A stretch of DNA of 64,000 nt from assembly GCA_964629475.1 (NCBI GenBank), contig CAZVQW010000005.1:62001-126000 (forward strand), in the 5' to 3' direction. How positions within the stretch are numbered: the first letter of the stretch is position 1; every line of letters starts with the position of its first letter. The stretch is from SMWD01 sp964629475 (GTDB lineage Bacteria; Pseudomonadota; Gammaproteobacteria; Steroidobacterales; GCA-2729495). A program made the translations under genes and the position numbers. Positions 1 to 8,137 of this stretch are shown here, in pieces. The notes beneath the pieces were generated by a model. That model had not been told where the DNA came from and did no database searches. It was given only the letters and a program-made list of their open reading frames with translations.

Positions 1-1
1 C

Positions 2-1714
2 CTCGTTGCCTTACACGAACTGCACAAGCGCTACGGACATCTGCAGGAAATCATCGTACAGAATTTCGTACCGAAACCAGGCACGAAAATGCAGGCAGTC
101 GCCGAGCCGGCTTTCGAAGAATTATTGTGGACCATTGCCGTCACCCGACACATCTTCGGCCCGGACATGAACATCCAGGCACCGCCAAACCTGAATGCCG
201 ACCGGTTACCGGCGCTGATCGATGCCGGTATCAACGACTGGGGTGGCGTCTCACCGGTCACGCCCGATCACGTCAACCCGGAATCGCCGTGGCCACATCT
301 GGGCATGCTGGCAGAACAAACCGCGCTGGCTGGCAAGCGCCTGACACAACGTCTGACGATCTACCCGGAGTATGCGAGTCAGGCCGAACGCTGGATTCAC
401 CCGCAGTTGCACGCCAGCGTGCTGCGCCAGTGCGATGGCTCAGGTTACGCACGTGAGGATACGTGGGTCGCAGGCGCCGCCATGAAACCGCCGTTTCGTG
501 CACAACCCGACCTGGCAACGGTACCGAGCAAACGACTCGCCGAAATCCTGACGCGCGCCGAAGACGGCGTTGCGTTGTCCGCGACACAAATCGAAGCCCT
601 GTTTGCAGCCCGCGGCGACGACTTTGCCGCGGTTTGTCACGCAGCCGACGCGGTGCGCGCCGAACGCCGTGGCGATGAAGTGACCTATGTCGTGAATCGC
701 AATATCAACTACACGAACCTGTGTATATATAAGTGTAAATTTTGCGCCTTCTCGAAGGGCAAGAGCAGCGAGAACCTGCGTGGTGCACCGTATGTGCTCG
801 ACACGGATGAGATCAGCCGCAGGACCGAAGAAGCCTGGTCCCGCGGCGCAACCGAAGTCTGCCTGCAAGGTGGCATTCATCCGGCTTATACCGGTAATAC
901 CTACCTCGAGATTTGCCGTGCCGTCAAAGAGGCGGTGCCGGACATGCACATCCATGCCTTTTCGCCACTCGAAATCACGCACGGTGCGCAGACTCTCGGC
1001 AAATCAATCAAAGACTTCCTCGTCGATCTCCGCGACGCCGGTCTAGGCAGCCTGCCCGGTACCGCGGCCGAGATTCTCGATGACGACATTCGCCGCGTTA
1101 TTTGCCCGGACAAGCTGGGCATTGAGGAGTGGCTCGACATTATCGCCACTGCGCATGAAATCGGCCTGCGCACGACGAGCACGATCATGTTCGGTCACGT
1201 CGAAGCACCGTGTCACTGGGCCACTCACCTGCTCAGGTTACGCGCGTTACAGGAGCGCACCGGTGGCATCACCGAGTTCGTGCCGCTGCCATTCGTGCAC
1301 ATGGAAGCGCCGCTGTATTACCGTGGACAGGCACGGCTCGGACCAACCTACCGCGAAACATTACTGATGCACGCGGTCGCACGCCTGGCACTGAACCCGG
1401 TCATCGACAGCATTCAAACTTCGTGGGTAAAACTGGGCGCGGATGGCGCGGCCGACTGCCTGAACGCCGGCGCCAACGATCTCGGCGGCACGTTGATGAA
1501 CGAATCGATTTCCCGCGCGGCGGGCGCGACCCATGGCCAGGAGTTCGCACCGCAACACATGGATGCATTGATTGAAAGCCTCGGACGCACATCGCGCCAG
1601 CGTACTACGCTGTACGGCGAACCGCCCGCAGAACGAATCGCTGCATCACATGCAGCACGTCCGCTGACGCCGATTCATAATACGCCGGCGAAATCCTACA
1701 AGGCGGCTTCGTAG
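2..1714 (+). CDS. fbiC: FO synthase FbiC (CofG-CofH fusion), 5' end outside window
   Basis: Makes the deazaflavin FO, precursor of coenzyme F420, from a tyrosine-derived radical and 5-amino-6-ribitylaminouracil. The reading frame is open from base 2, so the start and most of the CofG half lie upstream. The first ~160 residues are the CofG end (IVQNFVPKPGTKM, then GGVSPVTPDHVNPE). The CofH half follows, with the radical-SAM cysteines C-x3-C-x2-C (CIYKCKFC) encoded at 722-745, then LQGGIHP and TAAEILDDDIR as in CofH. A single-chain fusion is typical of actinobacterial FbiC; it is uncommon in gammaproteobacteria. Three intact LLM flavoprotein genes in the window (43310, 44466, 59541) are possible F420 users. 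The gene converges on the molybdenum-hydroxylase operon, with a REP element between. Confidence 0.9.
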   Translation, partial: LVALHELHKRYGHLQEIIVQNFVPKPGTKMQAVAEPAFEELLWTIAVTRHIFGPDMNIQAPPNLNADRLPALIDAGINDWGGVSPVTPDHVNPESPWPHLGMLAEQTALAGKRLTQRLTIYPEYASQAERWIHPQLHASVLRQCDGSGYAREDTWVAGAAMKPPFRAQPDLATVPSKRLAEILTRAEDGVALSATQIEALFAARGDDFAAVCHAADAVRAERRGDEVTYVVNRNINYTNLCIYKCKFCAFSKGKSSENLRGAPYVLDTDEISRRTEEAWSRGATEVCLQGGIHPAYTGNTYLEICRAVKEAVPDMHIHAFSPLEITHGAQTLGKSIKDFLVDLRDAGLGSLPGTAAEILDDDIRRVICPDKLGIEEWLDIIATAHEIGLRTTSTIMFGHVEAPCHWATHLLRLRALQERTGGITEFVPLPFVHMEAPLYYRGQARLGPTYRETLLMHAVARLALNPVIDSIQTSWVKLGADGAADCLNAGANDLGGTLMNESISRAAGATHGQEFAPQHMDALIESLGRTSRQRTTLYGEPPAERIAASHAARPLTPIHNTPAKSYKAAS

Positions 1715-1718
1715 CCAG

Positions 1719-1786
1719 CGTAGGAGCGGCTTCCAGCCGCGATTTAATACACCGGGCAACAATCGCGGCTGGAAGCCGCTCCTACG
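1719..1786. repeat. REP-type inverted repeat pair
   Basis: Two near-perfect inverted arms (CGTAGGAGCGGCTTCCAGCC and its complement) flank a ~20-base loop between two convergent genes. The sequence matches the GTAGGAGCGGCTT class of repetitive extragenic palindromes known from Pseudomonas and other gammaproteobacteria. Its position suggests a bidirectional transcription barrier. The right arm supplies the TAG stop codon of the MocA-like gene. Confidence 0.85.
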
Positions 1787-2426
1787 AAATTTGCTGCCGC
1801 CGAAGCCCCAGAAAATCCTCCATAGTGTCTATATCTGCAGGCGCCTCACCCTCAATCGGCACCTCCAACACACTGTCCGGCCGACCGGCAATTAACGCCC
1901 TCGCCCCTTCGTCCCCTTTCAGACTAGCCAATTCCGGCCACAGGGATCGTGCGATCACGACCGGATGACCCGGAACCTGACGAGTTCCCGTGTCGAATAC
2001 CGGCCGGGCCAGCGGTTGATCAGCGGCGGCGAATGCCTCTATTACGCGGTTGATCAGTTTTGCATCCACACCGGGTTGATCCCCGAGCAGTATCGCGGCA
2101 GCTTCGGACTCCGGGTGCACGGCGGCCAGACCGGTTTGCAGTGATGCACTCAGCCCTTGCTCCCATGCCTCGCAGACCACCACTCGCAGACGGCCTGAAG
2201 CCGCATTGCTGTTCATTTCCGGGTTCGACTGTTCGAGAGCCTTACGAATCTCCCCGGCCCGGCAACCAAGGACCACGATCACCTCATCGAATGATGCATC
2301 CAGAGCCGCCGCTACCGGGGTACGCAGTAGCGGCGCCCCCGACCAGGGCAACAGTTGCTTGGGTTGTCCGAGACGCCGTGAGCCGCCGGCCGCCAATACG
2401 ATGCCGCTGATCCGGCCCGTACTCAC
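1782..2426 (-). CDS. mocA: MocA-like molybdenum cofactor cytidylyltransferase
   Basis: A nucleotidyltransferase of the MobA/MocA family, predicted to form the molybdopterin cytosine dinucleotide cofactor used by molybdenum hydroxylases. The signature GIVLAAGGSRRLGQPKQLL lies at the N-terminus, followed by an LLGDQPG motif around residue 120. It is the last gene of the hydroxylase operon, which fits a dedicated cofactor-maturation role. The chosen GTG start overlaps the stop of the large-subunit gene (GTGA), a usual coupling arrangement; an ATG 30 bases upstream (2456) is possible but overlaps more. The stop codon lies inside the REP arm. A CofC-type F420 enzyme was considered because of nearby fbiC, but the operon and motif favour MocA. 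Confidence 0.8.
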   Translation of the reverse strand: MSTGRISGIVLAAGGSRRLGQPKQLLPWSGAPLLRTPVAAALDASFDEVIVVLGCRAGEIRKALEQSNPEMNSNAASGRLRVVVCEAWEQGLSASLQTGLAAVHPESEAAAILLGDQPGVDAKLINRVIEAFAAADQPLARPVFDTGTRQVPGHPVVIARSLWPELASLKGDEGARALIAGRPDSVLEVPIEGEAPADIDTMEDFLGLRRQQIS

Positions 2427-4675
2427 GGTTTCTTTATTGCGCGCAACACACGCCACGGCGACAGCGGCATTTCCCTGACCGGTGCGCCGATCGCATTCGT
2501 CACCGCGTTTGCAATCGCCTGCATCGTACAGACGATCGGACCCTCACCGACTTCCTTGGCGCCGAACGGACCGTGCGGATCGATGGTTTCGACAATGATG
2601 TGTTCGACTTCCGGCATTTCATAAGCCCGTGGCATCTTGTAATCGAGCCGTGACGGATTCATGACCTGACCGTCTTCGAGCAAGCATTCCTCGTACAGGG
2701 CCTGCGACATGCCGCTGAAAATCTGGCCGTCGATCTGGCCTTCCACGATCCGCGGGTTTATAGCGCGCCCGACGTCATGCGCCGCGGTCATTTTATCCAC
2801 CGTCACGACGCCGGTGCCGGGATCCACCGTTACCTCGGCAATCTGCGCGCCGAATGAATAGGCCATGCTGCCCGATTTTAACGGTGAGTTGTAAAAACCG
2901 CGCCCCATGACAAAGCGCCCTTCCCGACTATGCAGCGTATCGTAAGCGACTTTTTTGAAAGGAATGCCCTTATCCGGTTCGCCCTTTGGATAAATCACAT
3001 GGCCTCTGAACTCCAGTTCCGAAGCCTCAACGCCGAGTTGCGCAGCTGCCGTCGCAGCCAGTTGATCACGCGCATCGGTGCAGGCGTTTTTGACCGCGTT
3101 ACCGGTATTGAATGTGCCACGCTGGGTAAATGCGCCGACATCGAGCGGATCTGAATCCGTATCACCCGATACGACGCGGATATCATCCGGACTAATACCC
3201 AGTACTTCGGCCGCGATGATTGCCATCGCCGTGTGCGAGCTCTGGCCCATATCGGGCAGCCCGATGAACAACGACAACTTGCCGTCATCGCCGATCTTGA
3301 CAAATGCGGCCGAAGTGTCGTGCTTGAACACACCCTTGGCACCCGAAGCCATGGCGCCGAGACCGATGCCGATGCCTTTATACGGCGGTAACTTGCCGTA
3401 CTTGTCTTTCCATCCGGACCGTTGCGCAGTCTTCTCGATGCACTCTTTCAACCCGCAGCTGGCGTAATGCGTGCCGGTCATCGTTGTATGACCTTTCTCG
3501 ACGGCATTCAGCAAACCGAACTCCACCGGATCCATGCCCATATCGCGCGCCAGGGCATCCACGTGCTGGCCCAGTGCAAACTGCAGCTGCGCAATACCGC
3601 CGCCATGATGAAAGTAATACGGCAGATTATGGGTATGAATCAGCCGGCCCCGGTAGCGTGACGCTTCGATCGGGTACAGGGCATGCAGGTAAGATGAAGT
3701 CAGATACAGCACGATCATCTGGGACTCGATATAGGCCCCGGTATCAAACGAAAGATCCGCTTCGATGACCTTGAGTTTGCCGTCGCTCGTAGCGCCGGTC
3801 CTGAGCTTGTAGATTACTTCGCCACCCGCATGGCACATCGTAAATTCTTCGTCGCCGCTGGCGCGAATGCGCACCGGTCGACCCGCCTTGCGGGATAAAA
3901 CCGCCGCCAGAAAATGATGCGGGCGTGTCGCTGTCCGGCCGGTAAAGCCGCCACCCGTATTCAGCGTCAGCATGCGCACGTCGCCGTGATCAAGGCCGAA
4001 GCCATCGGCCAGGCTGTTTTGAAATAACAACGCCGTTTGCGTCGGCGTCCACATCGTGAGCTTGCCGGGTTTGGTGAAATCGGCGACACATACATGATAT
4101 TCCGCGTAGCAGTTATGCGACGGCCGGGTGACGAATTTCTCTTCGCGAATGTGCTCGCACTCGGCGAACGCGGCATCGGGATCGCCGTGGACTTCTTCCT
4201 TGAGCCAGCCAACGTTACCTTCCGCCTTGGCATGCAACAGGGGTGCGTCTTCGGCCAGCGCTTTGCGCATGTTGGCAATGGCCGGCAACTGACTGTATTC
4301 GACCTTGATCAGCGCCGCAGCCGCGGCCGCGACTTCTTCATTGATTGCAGCTACTGCAGCAACCTCATGGCCCACGTGCAGGACGGTATCCGCAGGCAAC
4401 AACGGCTGGTTGAGACCGATCCGTACAGCACTGGTATCTGCAGCCGTGATGACCGCCTTGACGCCGGACAAGGCCTCGGCCGCGCTCGTATCGATGTTCA
4501 CGATTCGGGCATGTGCATACGGGCTGCGCACAATCTTGCCGGCCAGCATGCCCGGCACGCGAACGTCATCGGCAAAGATGGAGCGACCACTGACCTTATC
4601 CACGCCGTCCAGGCGCGACCAGTCCTTGCCGACAACATTCAGGCTGGATTTATTGTCCGGGGCGCTAGTCGCCAT
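2423..4675 (-). CDS. hcrA: Molybdenum hydroxylase large subunit (4-hydroxybenzoyl-CoA reductase alpha-like)
   Basis: The 750-residue molybdopterin-binding subunit of the xanthine dehydrogenase family. The N-terminal domain (VDKVSGRSIFADDVRVPGML) is the usual Ald_Xan_dh a/b hammerhead. The C-terminal part holds GAKEVGEGPIV, which carries the catalytic glutamate of the family. The CoxL-type AYxCSFR loop of CO dehydrogenase is absent. With the FAD subunit's extra FeS loop (gene at 5159), the closest known type is 4-hydroxybenzoyl-CoA reductase, which removes the phenolic hydroxyl of 4-hydroxybenzoyl-CoA. The real substrate may be a related aromatic thioester. Overlaps the small-subunit gene by 11 bases; third gene of the operon. 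Confidence 0.8.
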   Translation of the reverse strand: MATSAPDNKSSLNVVGKDWSRLDGVDKVSGRSIFADDVRVPGMLAGKIVRSPYAHARIVNIDTSAAEALSGVKAVITAADTSAVRIGLNQPLLPADTVLHVGHEVAAVAAINEEVAAAAAALIKVEYSQLPAIANMRKALAEDAPLLHAKAEGNVGWLKEEVHGDPDAAFAECEHIREEKFVTRPSHNCYAEYHVCVADFTKPGKLTMWTPTQTALLFQNSLADGFGLDHGDVRMLTLNTGGGFTGRTATRPHHFLAAVLSRKAGRPVRIRASGDEEFTMCHAGGEVIYKLRTGATSDGKLKVIEADLSFDTGAYIESQMIVLYLTSSYLHALYPIEASRYRGRLIHTHNLPYYFHHGGGIAQLQFALGQHVDALARDMGMDPVEFGLLNAVEKGHTTMTGTHYASCGLKECIEKTAQRSGWKDKYGKLPPYKGIGIGLGAMASGAKGVFKHDTSAAFVKIGDDGKLSLFIGLPDMGQSSHTAMAIIAAEVLGISPDDIRVVSGDTDSDPLDVGAFTQRGTFNTGNAVKNACTDARDQLAATAAAQLGVEASELEFRGHVIYPKGEPDKGIPFKKVAYDTLHSREGRFVMGRGFYNSPLKSGSMAYSFGAQIAEVTVDPGTGVVTVDKMTAAHDVGRAINPRIVEGQIDGQIFSGMSQALYEECLLEDGQVMNPSRLDYKMPRAYEMPEVEHIIVETIDPHGPFGAKEVGEGPIVCTMQAIANAVTNAIGAPVREMPLSPWRVLRAIKKP

Positions 4676-5162
4676 CGTTCATCTCACGCTCATGCAAGAC
4701 CCTGGCCGCGTTACGTACCGCTTTCTTGACCTTGATGTGTCCGGTGCACCGGCAAATTGCGCCGGCCAGGGCTTCATTGATTTCTTCTTCACTCGGATCG
4801 GTATTCACATCGAGCAAGGCCTTGGCGGTCATGATCAGCCCCGGCGTACAAAACCCGCACTGCACCGCGCCGAACTCGAGAAAAGCCTGCTGCACCGGGT
4901 GCAACCGGCCGCCTTCCTCGACACCCTCGATCGTCGTGACCGACCGACCATCCCATTCGACGGCCAGCGACAGACACGACAGGACGGCCTCGCCTTTCTC
5001 GCCGTTTACCGTGCAGACACCGCAACTGCCCGCCGTACAACCGCGCTTCGTACCGGTCAGCCCGAGATCGTTGCGCAACACATCGAGCAGCGTGTGATGC
5101 GGGGCTACGGCGATTTCATATTTATCCCCGTTGACGGTCAGTGTGATCAACTGTTTGCTCAT
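4665..5162 (-). CDS. hcrC: Molybdenum hydroxylase 2Fe-2S small subunit
   Basis: A 165-residue iron-sulfur subunit carrying two [2Fe-2S] clusters that pass electrons between FAD and molybdenum. The plant-type cluster cysteines are in GCTAGSCGVC plus a later C in AVLSC; the second cluster has CGFCTPG and CRCTG. The usual motif G-C-x2-G-x-C-G-x-C is kept, with Ser before the second Cys. It overlaps the FAD-subunit gene by four bases (ATGA) and the large-subunit gene by 11, so the three are translationally coupled. Confidence 0.88.
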   Translation of the reverse strand: MSKQLITLTVNGDKYEIAVAPHHTLLDVLRNDLGLTGTKRGCTAGSCGVCTVNGEKGEAVLSCLSLAVEWDGRSVTTIEGVEEGGRLHPVQQAFLEFGAVQCGFCTPGLIMTAKALLDVNTDPSEEEINEALAGAICRCTGHIKVKKAVRNAARVLHEREMNDGD

Positions 5163-6163
5163 GATGTATTCGCTAAACCTGTATCCATTTGCTCGCGCAG
5201 TTCGAGCAGTGCATCGCGAACGAGTGTCTTGATCAAACGTCGTTTGTAACCGGCCGGTGTAAATAAACTGGTCAGCTCACCGAGCGACTGCCGGGCCGCA
5301 AGAGCTGCGTTCTCGATTGCATCGTCCGTCAGTCCGGACTCCGTCAGCAAGCGTTCCGACTCGGCCAGGACCTTGGGCATCGCCGCAACGGATCCGATCA
5401 CGAGGCGTATCGCATCCGGCTTCGCGCCGTCACCGGCGGCAAATGCCGCAAACGAACCGGCGGCAAAATCCAGCCCGACCCGCTGTGCCAGCTTGGCAAA
5501 AACAGCATGCCCGCTGACGGGCGGAATGATCACCGCGACCAGCACCTCGTCCGGTCGGCGCACAGTGTGCTCTACGCCGTCATCACGATAAAAATCCAGC
5601 AGTGGCAGTTGCCGCTCTCCATCCGGGCCGGCCAGAATTACCTCGGCATCGAGCGCGATCAGAACCGGCGCGGTATCCGAACTGTTGATGGCATGACAGC
5701 GGTCTGCCGATTTGATGGCATGGCAGATATCAGAATCTGTCTTCAGGCAGCCTTCCCGGCTGCAACGCCATTGTTCGGACTGGTTGGTGTACCAGCAACG
5801 CGTATCGAGGCAAAGGTTACCGCCGAGCGTGCCGACATTGCGGACATGACGGGAACCCACCGAATAGATCGCGTCATGCAGCGCCGGGTAGCGACCCCCG
5901 AGCATCGCATTGCCGGCCAGCGCCGTCAGCGTGCAGCCGGCGCCGATGCGCAAGCTGCCATCGGTAAGTTCCTCGACCGTTTGCAACTCCGCAATGTCGC
6001 TCAGACTGACCAGCACGTCCGGCGTAGTCAGCCGGTACTTCATATTCAGAAGCAGATCCGAGCCGCCAGACATGATCACGGCTTTGTCCCCATGTTCCGC
6101 CAATGCGGCAAGCCCCTCTGCGAGGTTCTTCGGTCGAATGTATTCGAAACGCGGTAGCTGCAT
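5159..6163 (-). CDS. hcrB: Molybdenum hydroxylase FAD subunit with extra 4Fe-4S loop (HcrB-like)
   Basis: The FAD-binding subunit of the same enzyme: the first FAD motif is in MSGGSDLLLNMK and the second in VGTLGGNL. Residues 118-156 hold six cysteines. C123, C139, C147 and C156 are spaced 16, 8 and 9 residues apart, the same spacing as the four ligands of the additional [4Fe-4S] cluster that I recall from Thauera aromatica 4-hydroxybenzoyl-CoA reductase. Ordinary xanthine dehydrogenases and CoxM lack this loop. It is the first gene of a four-gene operon (FAD, FeS, Mo, MocA) and is divergent from an FNR-type regulator. No TTGAT-N4-ATCAA box was found in the 137-base gap. Confidence 0.82.
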   Translation of the reverse strand: MQLPRFEYIRPKNLAEGLAALAEHGDKAVIMSGGSDLLLNMKYRLTTPDVLVSLSDIAELQTVEELTDGSLRIGAGCTLTALAGNAMLGGRYPALHDAIYSVGSRHVRNVGTLGGNLCLDTRCWYTNQSEQWRCSREGCLKTDSDICHAIKSADRCHAINSSDTAPVLIALDAEVILAGPDGERQLPLLDFYRDDGVEHTVRRPDEVLVAVIIPPVSGHAVFAKLAQRVGLDFAAGSFAAFAAGDGAKPDAIRLVIGSVAAMPKVLAESERLLTESGLTDDAIENAALAARQSLGELTSLFTPAGYKRRLIKTLVRDALLELREQMDTGLANTS

Positions 6164-6300
6164 GGTTGAAGTCTTGCACGGTTCATAGCCAGGCGCAGCG
6201 CCATGTTACCGAGCCGACCACCCACCGGAATGATTCGACCCGATTTTCTTGAACTGGCCCATTGTTATAGCCGCCGCGCCCCTGATAGTCTGTCAACCGT

Positions 6301-7011
6301 ATGCCTGATACGCGTTATTCTAAATTGCCATGCTCCGACTGTATTGTGCGGTCCACCGGCCTGTGCGCAGCCGTGCCGGATTCCGATATGCATCGTTTGT
6401 ATGGACTGGCGACTGAACAATTCTTTGACCCGAGCGAGGTGATTATTCACCAGGGACAACCAGCCGACTATATCTTCAGCATCAGAACCGGCTATGCCGT
6501 GTTGTTCCGGCTAACGGCCGATGGGAAGCGGCAGATTTTTGCATTCCTTTTCCCCGGCAACCTGTTCGGCTTAACTTCAGAGGTAAATTATCACTGGGGA
6601 GTCAATACGATTTCCGCTGTCGAGGTTTGCCGCTTTGACCGGGATAAACTTGAGGCCCTGATAGATGAGTTCCCGCAGATGGATCGTAATTTACGCCTGA
6701 CGCTTACCCGAATCATGGATTCCGCCTTCGAGATGCAATTTTCGCTGGGACGCAAGGATGCCATCCAGAAGGTTGCATCCTTTGTCTGGTACATCGGTTA
6801 TCGGCAAAAAAAACTCGAGCGGCCCGGCAGTCAAATATATCTGCCCATGCGCCGCACCGACATTGCCGATTTCATGGGGCTCACGATTGAAACCGTGAGT
6901 CGCACATTCACGACGCTGACAGAGATGGGCGTGATCAATCTACACGGCACGCAGGACATCGAGATTATTGATCTGCCACGCCTGAAGTCCATTGGCGTCG
7001 TTATGGCATAA
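6301..7011 (+). CDS. FNR-type Crp-family regulator (copy 1)
   Basis: A 236-residue oxygen-sensing transcription factor. N-terminal cysteines C11, C14 and C22 (C-x2-C-x7-C) plus C110 match the four ligands of an oxygen-labile [4Fe-4S] cluster in FNR/FnrL. A cyclic-nucleotide-type beta-barrel follows, then a winged HTH whose recognition helix GLTIETVSR has the E-x-x-S-R residues that read TTGAT half sites. Such half sites are repeated through the window. It is divergent from the hydroxylase operon and is closely similar to the second regulator at 45490. The ATG has no strong ribosome site. Confidence 0.9.
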   Translation: MPDTRYSKLPCSDCIVRSTGLCAAVPDSDMHRLYGLATEQFFDPSEVIIHQGQPADYIFSIRTGYAVLFRLTADGKRQIFAFLFPGNLFGLTSEVNYHWGVNTISAVEVCRFDRDKLEALIDEFPQMDRNLRLTLTRIMDSAFEMQFSLGRKDAIQKVASFVWYIGYRQKKLERPGSQIYLPMRRTDIADFMGLTIETVSRTFTTLTEMGVINLHGTQDIEIIDLPRLKSIGVVMA

Positions 7012-7040
7012 AAAAACCCCGCAATGATTGCGGGGTTTTT
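7012..7040. terminator. Rho-independent terminator, both strands
   Basis: An A-run, CCCCGCAATCATTGCGGGG-like stem (CCCCGCAATGATTGCGGGG) and T-run directly after the FNR gene stop. It can serve this gene and, read the other way, transcription arriving from the PEP-CTERM gene. Confidence 0.92.
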
Positions 7041-7088
7041 CGGATGATCTGCCAGGGTCAGCCCGGCTGATCATGTGTGTGGCCTGAT

Positions 7089-7766
7089 TCAGGTAATCGC
7101 GCGACGACGTACCCAACCCAGCAAGCCAAGCGCGGAACCAAACAGCCAGACCGCAGCTGGTACCGGTACCGCAGAGACCTCAAAGGTCATCTGAATACCA
7201 GCAGTGGCAGCAGTACCGGCAGATCCATTCCACAGAGCATTCTCCATGATCAGCGTATCGCCGATAAAGGATGCTGTAGTGCTCGCAAAATCAGAGCCTT
7301 GCTGTTGTGCGCCAATGATCACGTCGTCACCACCGATGACCCGAGTACCGGGTATGGTTGCGTAGCTCACCGTCGAATCGTCAGCAAAGTTACCGCCGAA
7401 GGTATAATTTCCGCAGAGGTTAGCGCCCACAGTCCCGCCGAAGTCGCCTTCAACACAGGAATAAGCGCTGGCCGTATACGCGCCTGCGCCCACGGTCCAG
7501 TTCGTGTGATTATATGTGAACAGATCGTTGCCCGGCAGTGGATTCAAGTCGAAATAGAGCGTTGTCGTACCCGCATCCATCGTCACGATACCGCTTACGT
7601 CGTTGTATACTCCGGTAGACGTGCCGCTGATTGCAGTTACCGAAGATTCACCATTACTCGAACCAGTTGCAACATCAGTTAGTGTCACGTTAATCAAAGC
7701 AGCATTAGCAATGCCGACGGTTCCGAGCGCAAATGCGAACGCAACCGCTATTCGAAATTTCTTCAT
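7089..7766 (-). CDS. PEP-CTERM sorting-signal protein
   Basis: A secreted protein of 225 residues. Signal peptide MKKFRIAVAFAFALGTVGIANA; the C-terminus has VPVPAAVWLFGSALGLLGW followed by RRR, the gammaproteobacterial PEP-CTERM signal processed by an exosortase/EpsH system. The middle (YSCVEGDFGGTVGANLCGNY... GGDDVIIG) closely resembles the N-terminal domain of the large repeat protein at 17581, including two cysteines that may pair. The ATG at 7766 was chosen because GGAGG lies 8 bases upstream and the signal peptide starts there; the frame is open further up to 7919. An FNR box lies ~210 bases upstream. Confidence 0.88.
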   Translation of the reverse strand: MKKFRIAVAFAFALGTVGIANAALINVTLTDVATGSSNGESSVTAISGTSTGVYNDVSGIVTMDAGTTTLYFDLNPLPGNDLFTYNHTNWTVGAGAYTASAYSCVEGDFGGTVGANLCGNYTFGGNFADDSTVSYATIPGTRVIGGDDVIIGAQQQGSDFASTTASFIGDTLIMENALWNGSAGTAATAGIQMTFEVSAVPVPAAVWLFGSALGLLGWVRRRAIT

Positions 7767-8137
7767 TTTATCTGGCCTCCAAGAATTTAAAAAACTTCCC
7801 CTTACAAATAACGAAATAGCGCCCGGTGATCTTCCCCATTGGCCCTCAAATTTCAGACTAACGTCCTCAGTTGTGAGAGCAAGGTCCATGGTTTTCCATT
7901 CCAAGTTCACACCTAGCATGACGGTCCCTTATTCGTTGGATCTCAGATTACAAAAACAGCGGCCGGCAGAACATTGATATAGATCAAAAAATGGCTTTAA
8001 TAATGTCATACTGTCAAATCGGTGTTTACATAATACATATTACATATCAATGGTTTACCGAAAAGACGGTACGGTACGCGCTATGGCTCCGGTTCTTTCT
8101 TGGTCAACTCGGTTGCAGCTCGACGGTTGCCACACAC
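7767..8137. promoter_or_regulatory. Promoter region of the PEP-CTERM gene
   Basis: 371 bases without a convincing gene. It holds an FNR box (7974-7987) and a candidate -10 (TAATCT on the minus strand, 23 bases after the box), implying a ~170-base leader. Nothing else recognisable was seen. Confidence 0.5.
7974..7987. promoter_or_regulatory. FNR box TTGATATAGATCAA
   Basis: Perfect TTGAT-N4-ATCAA palindrome. Read on the minus strand, TAATCT starts 23 bases after it, close to the -41.5 geometry of an FNR class II activator site for the PEP-CTERM gene. Confidence 0.8.
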
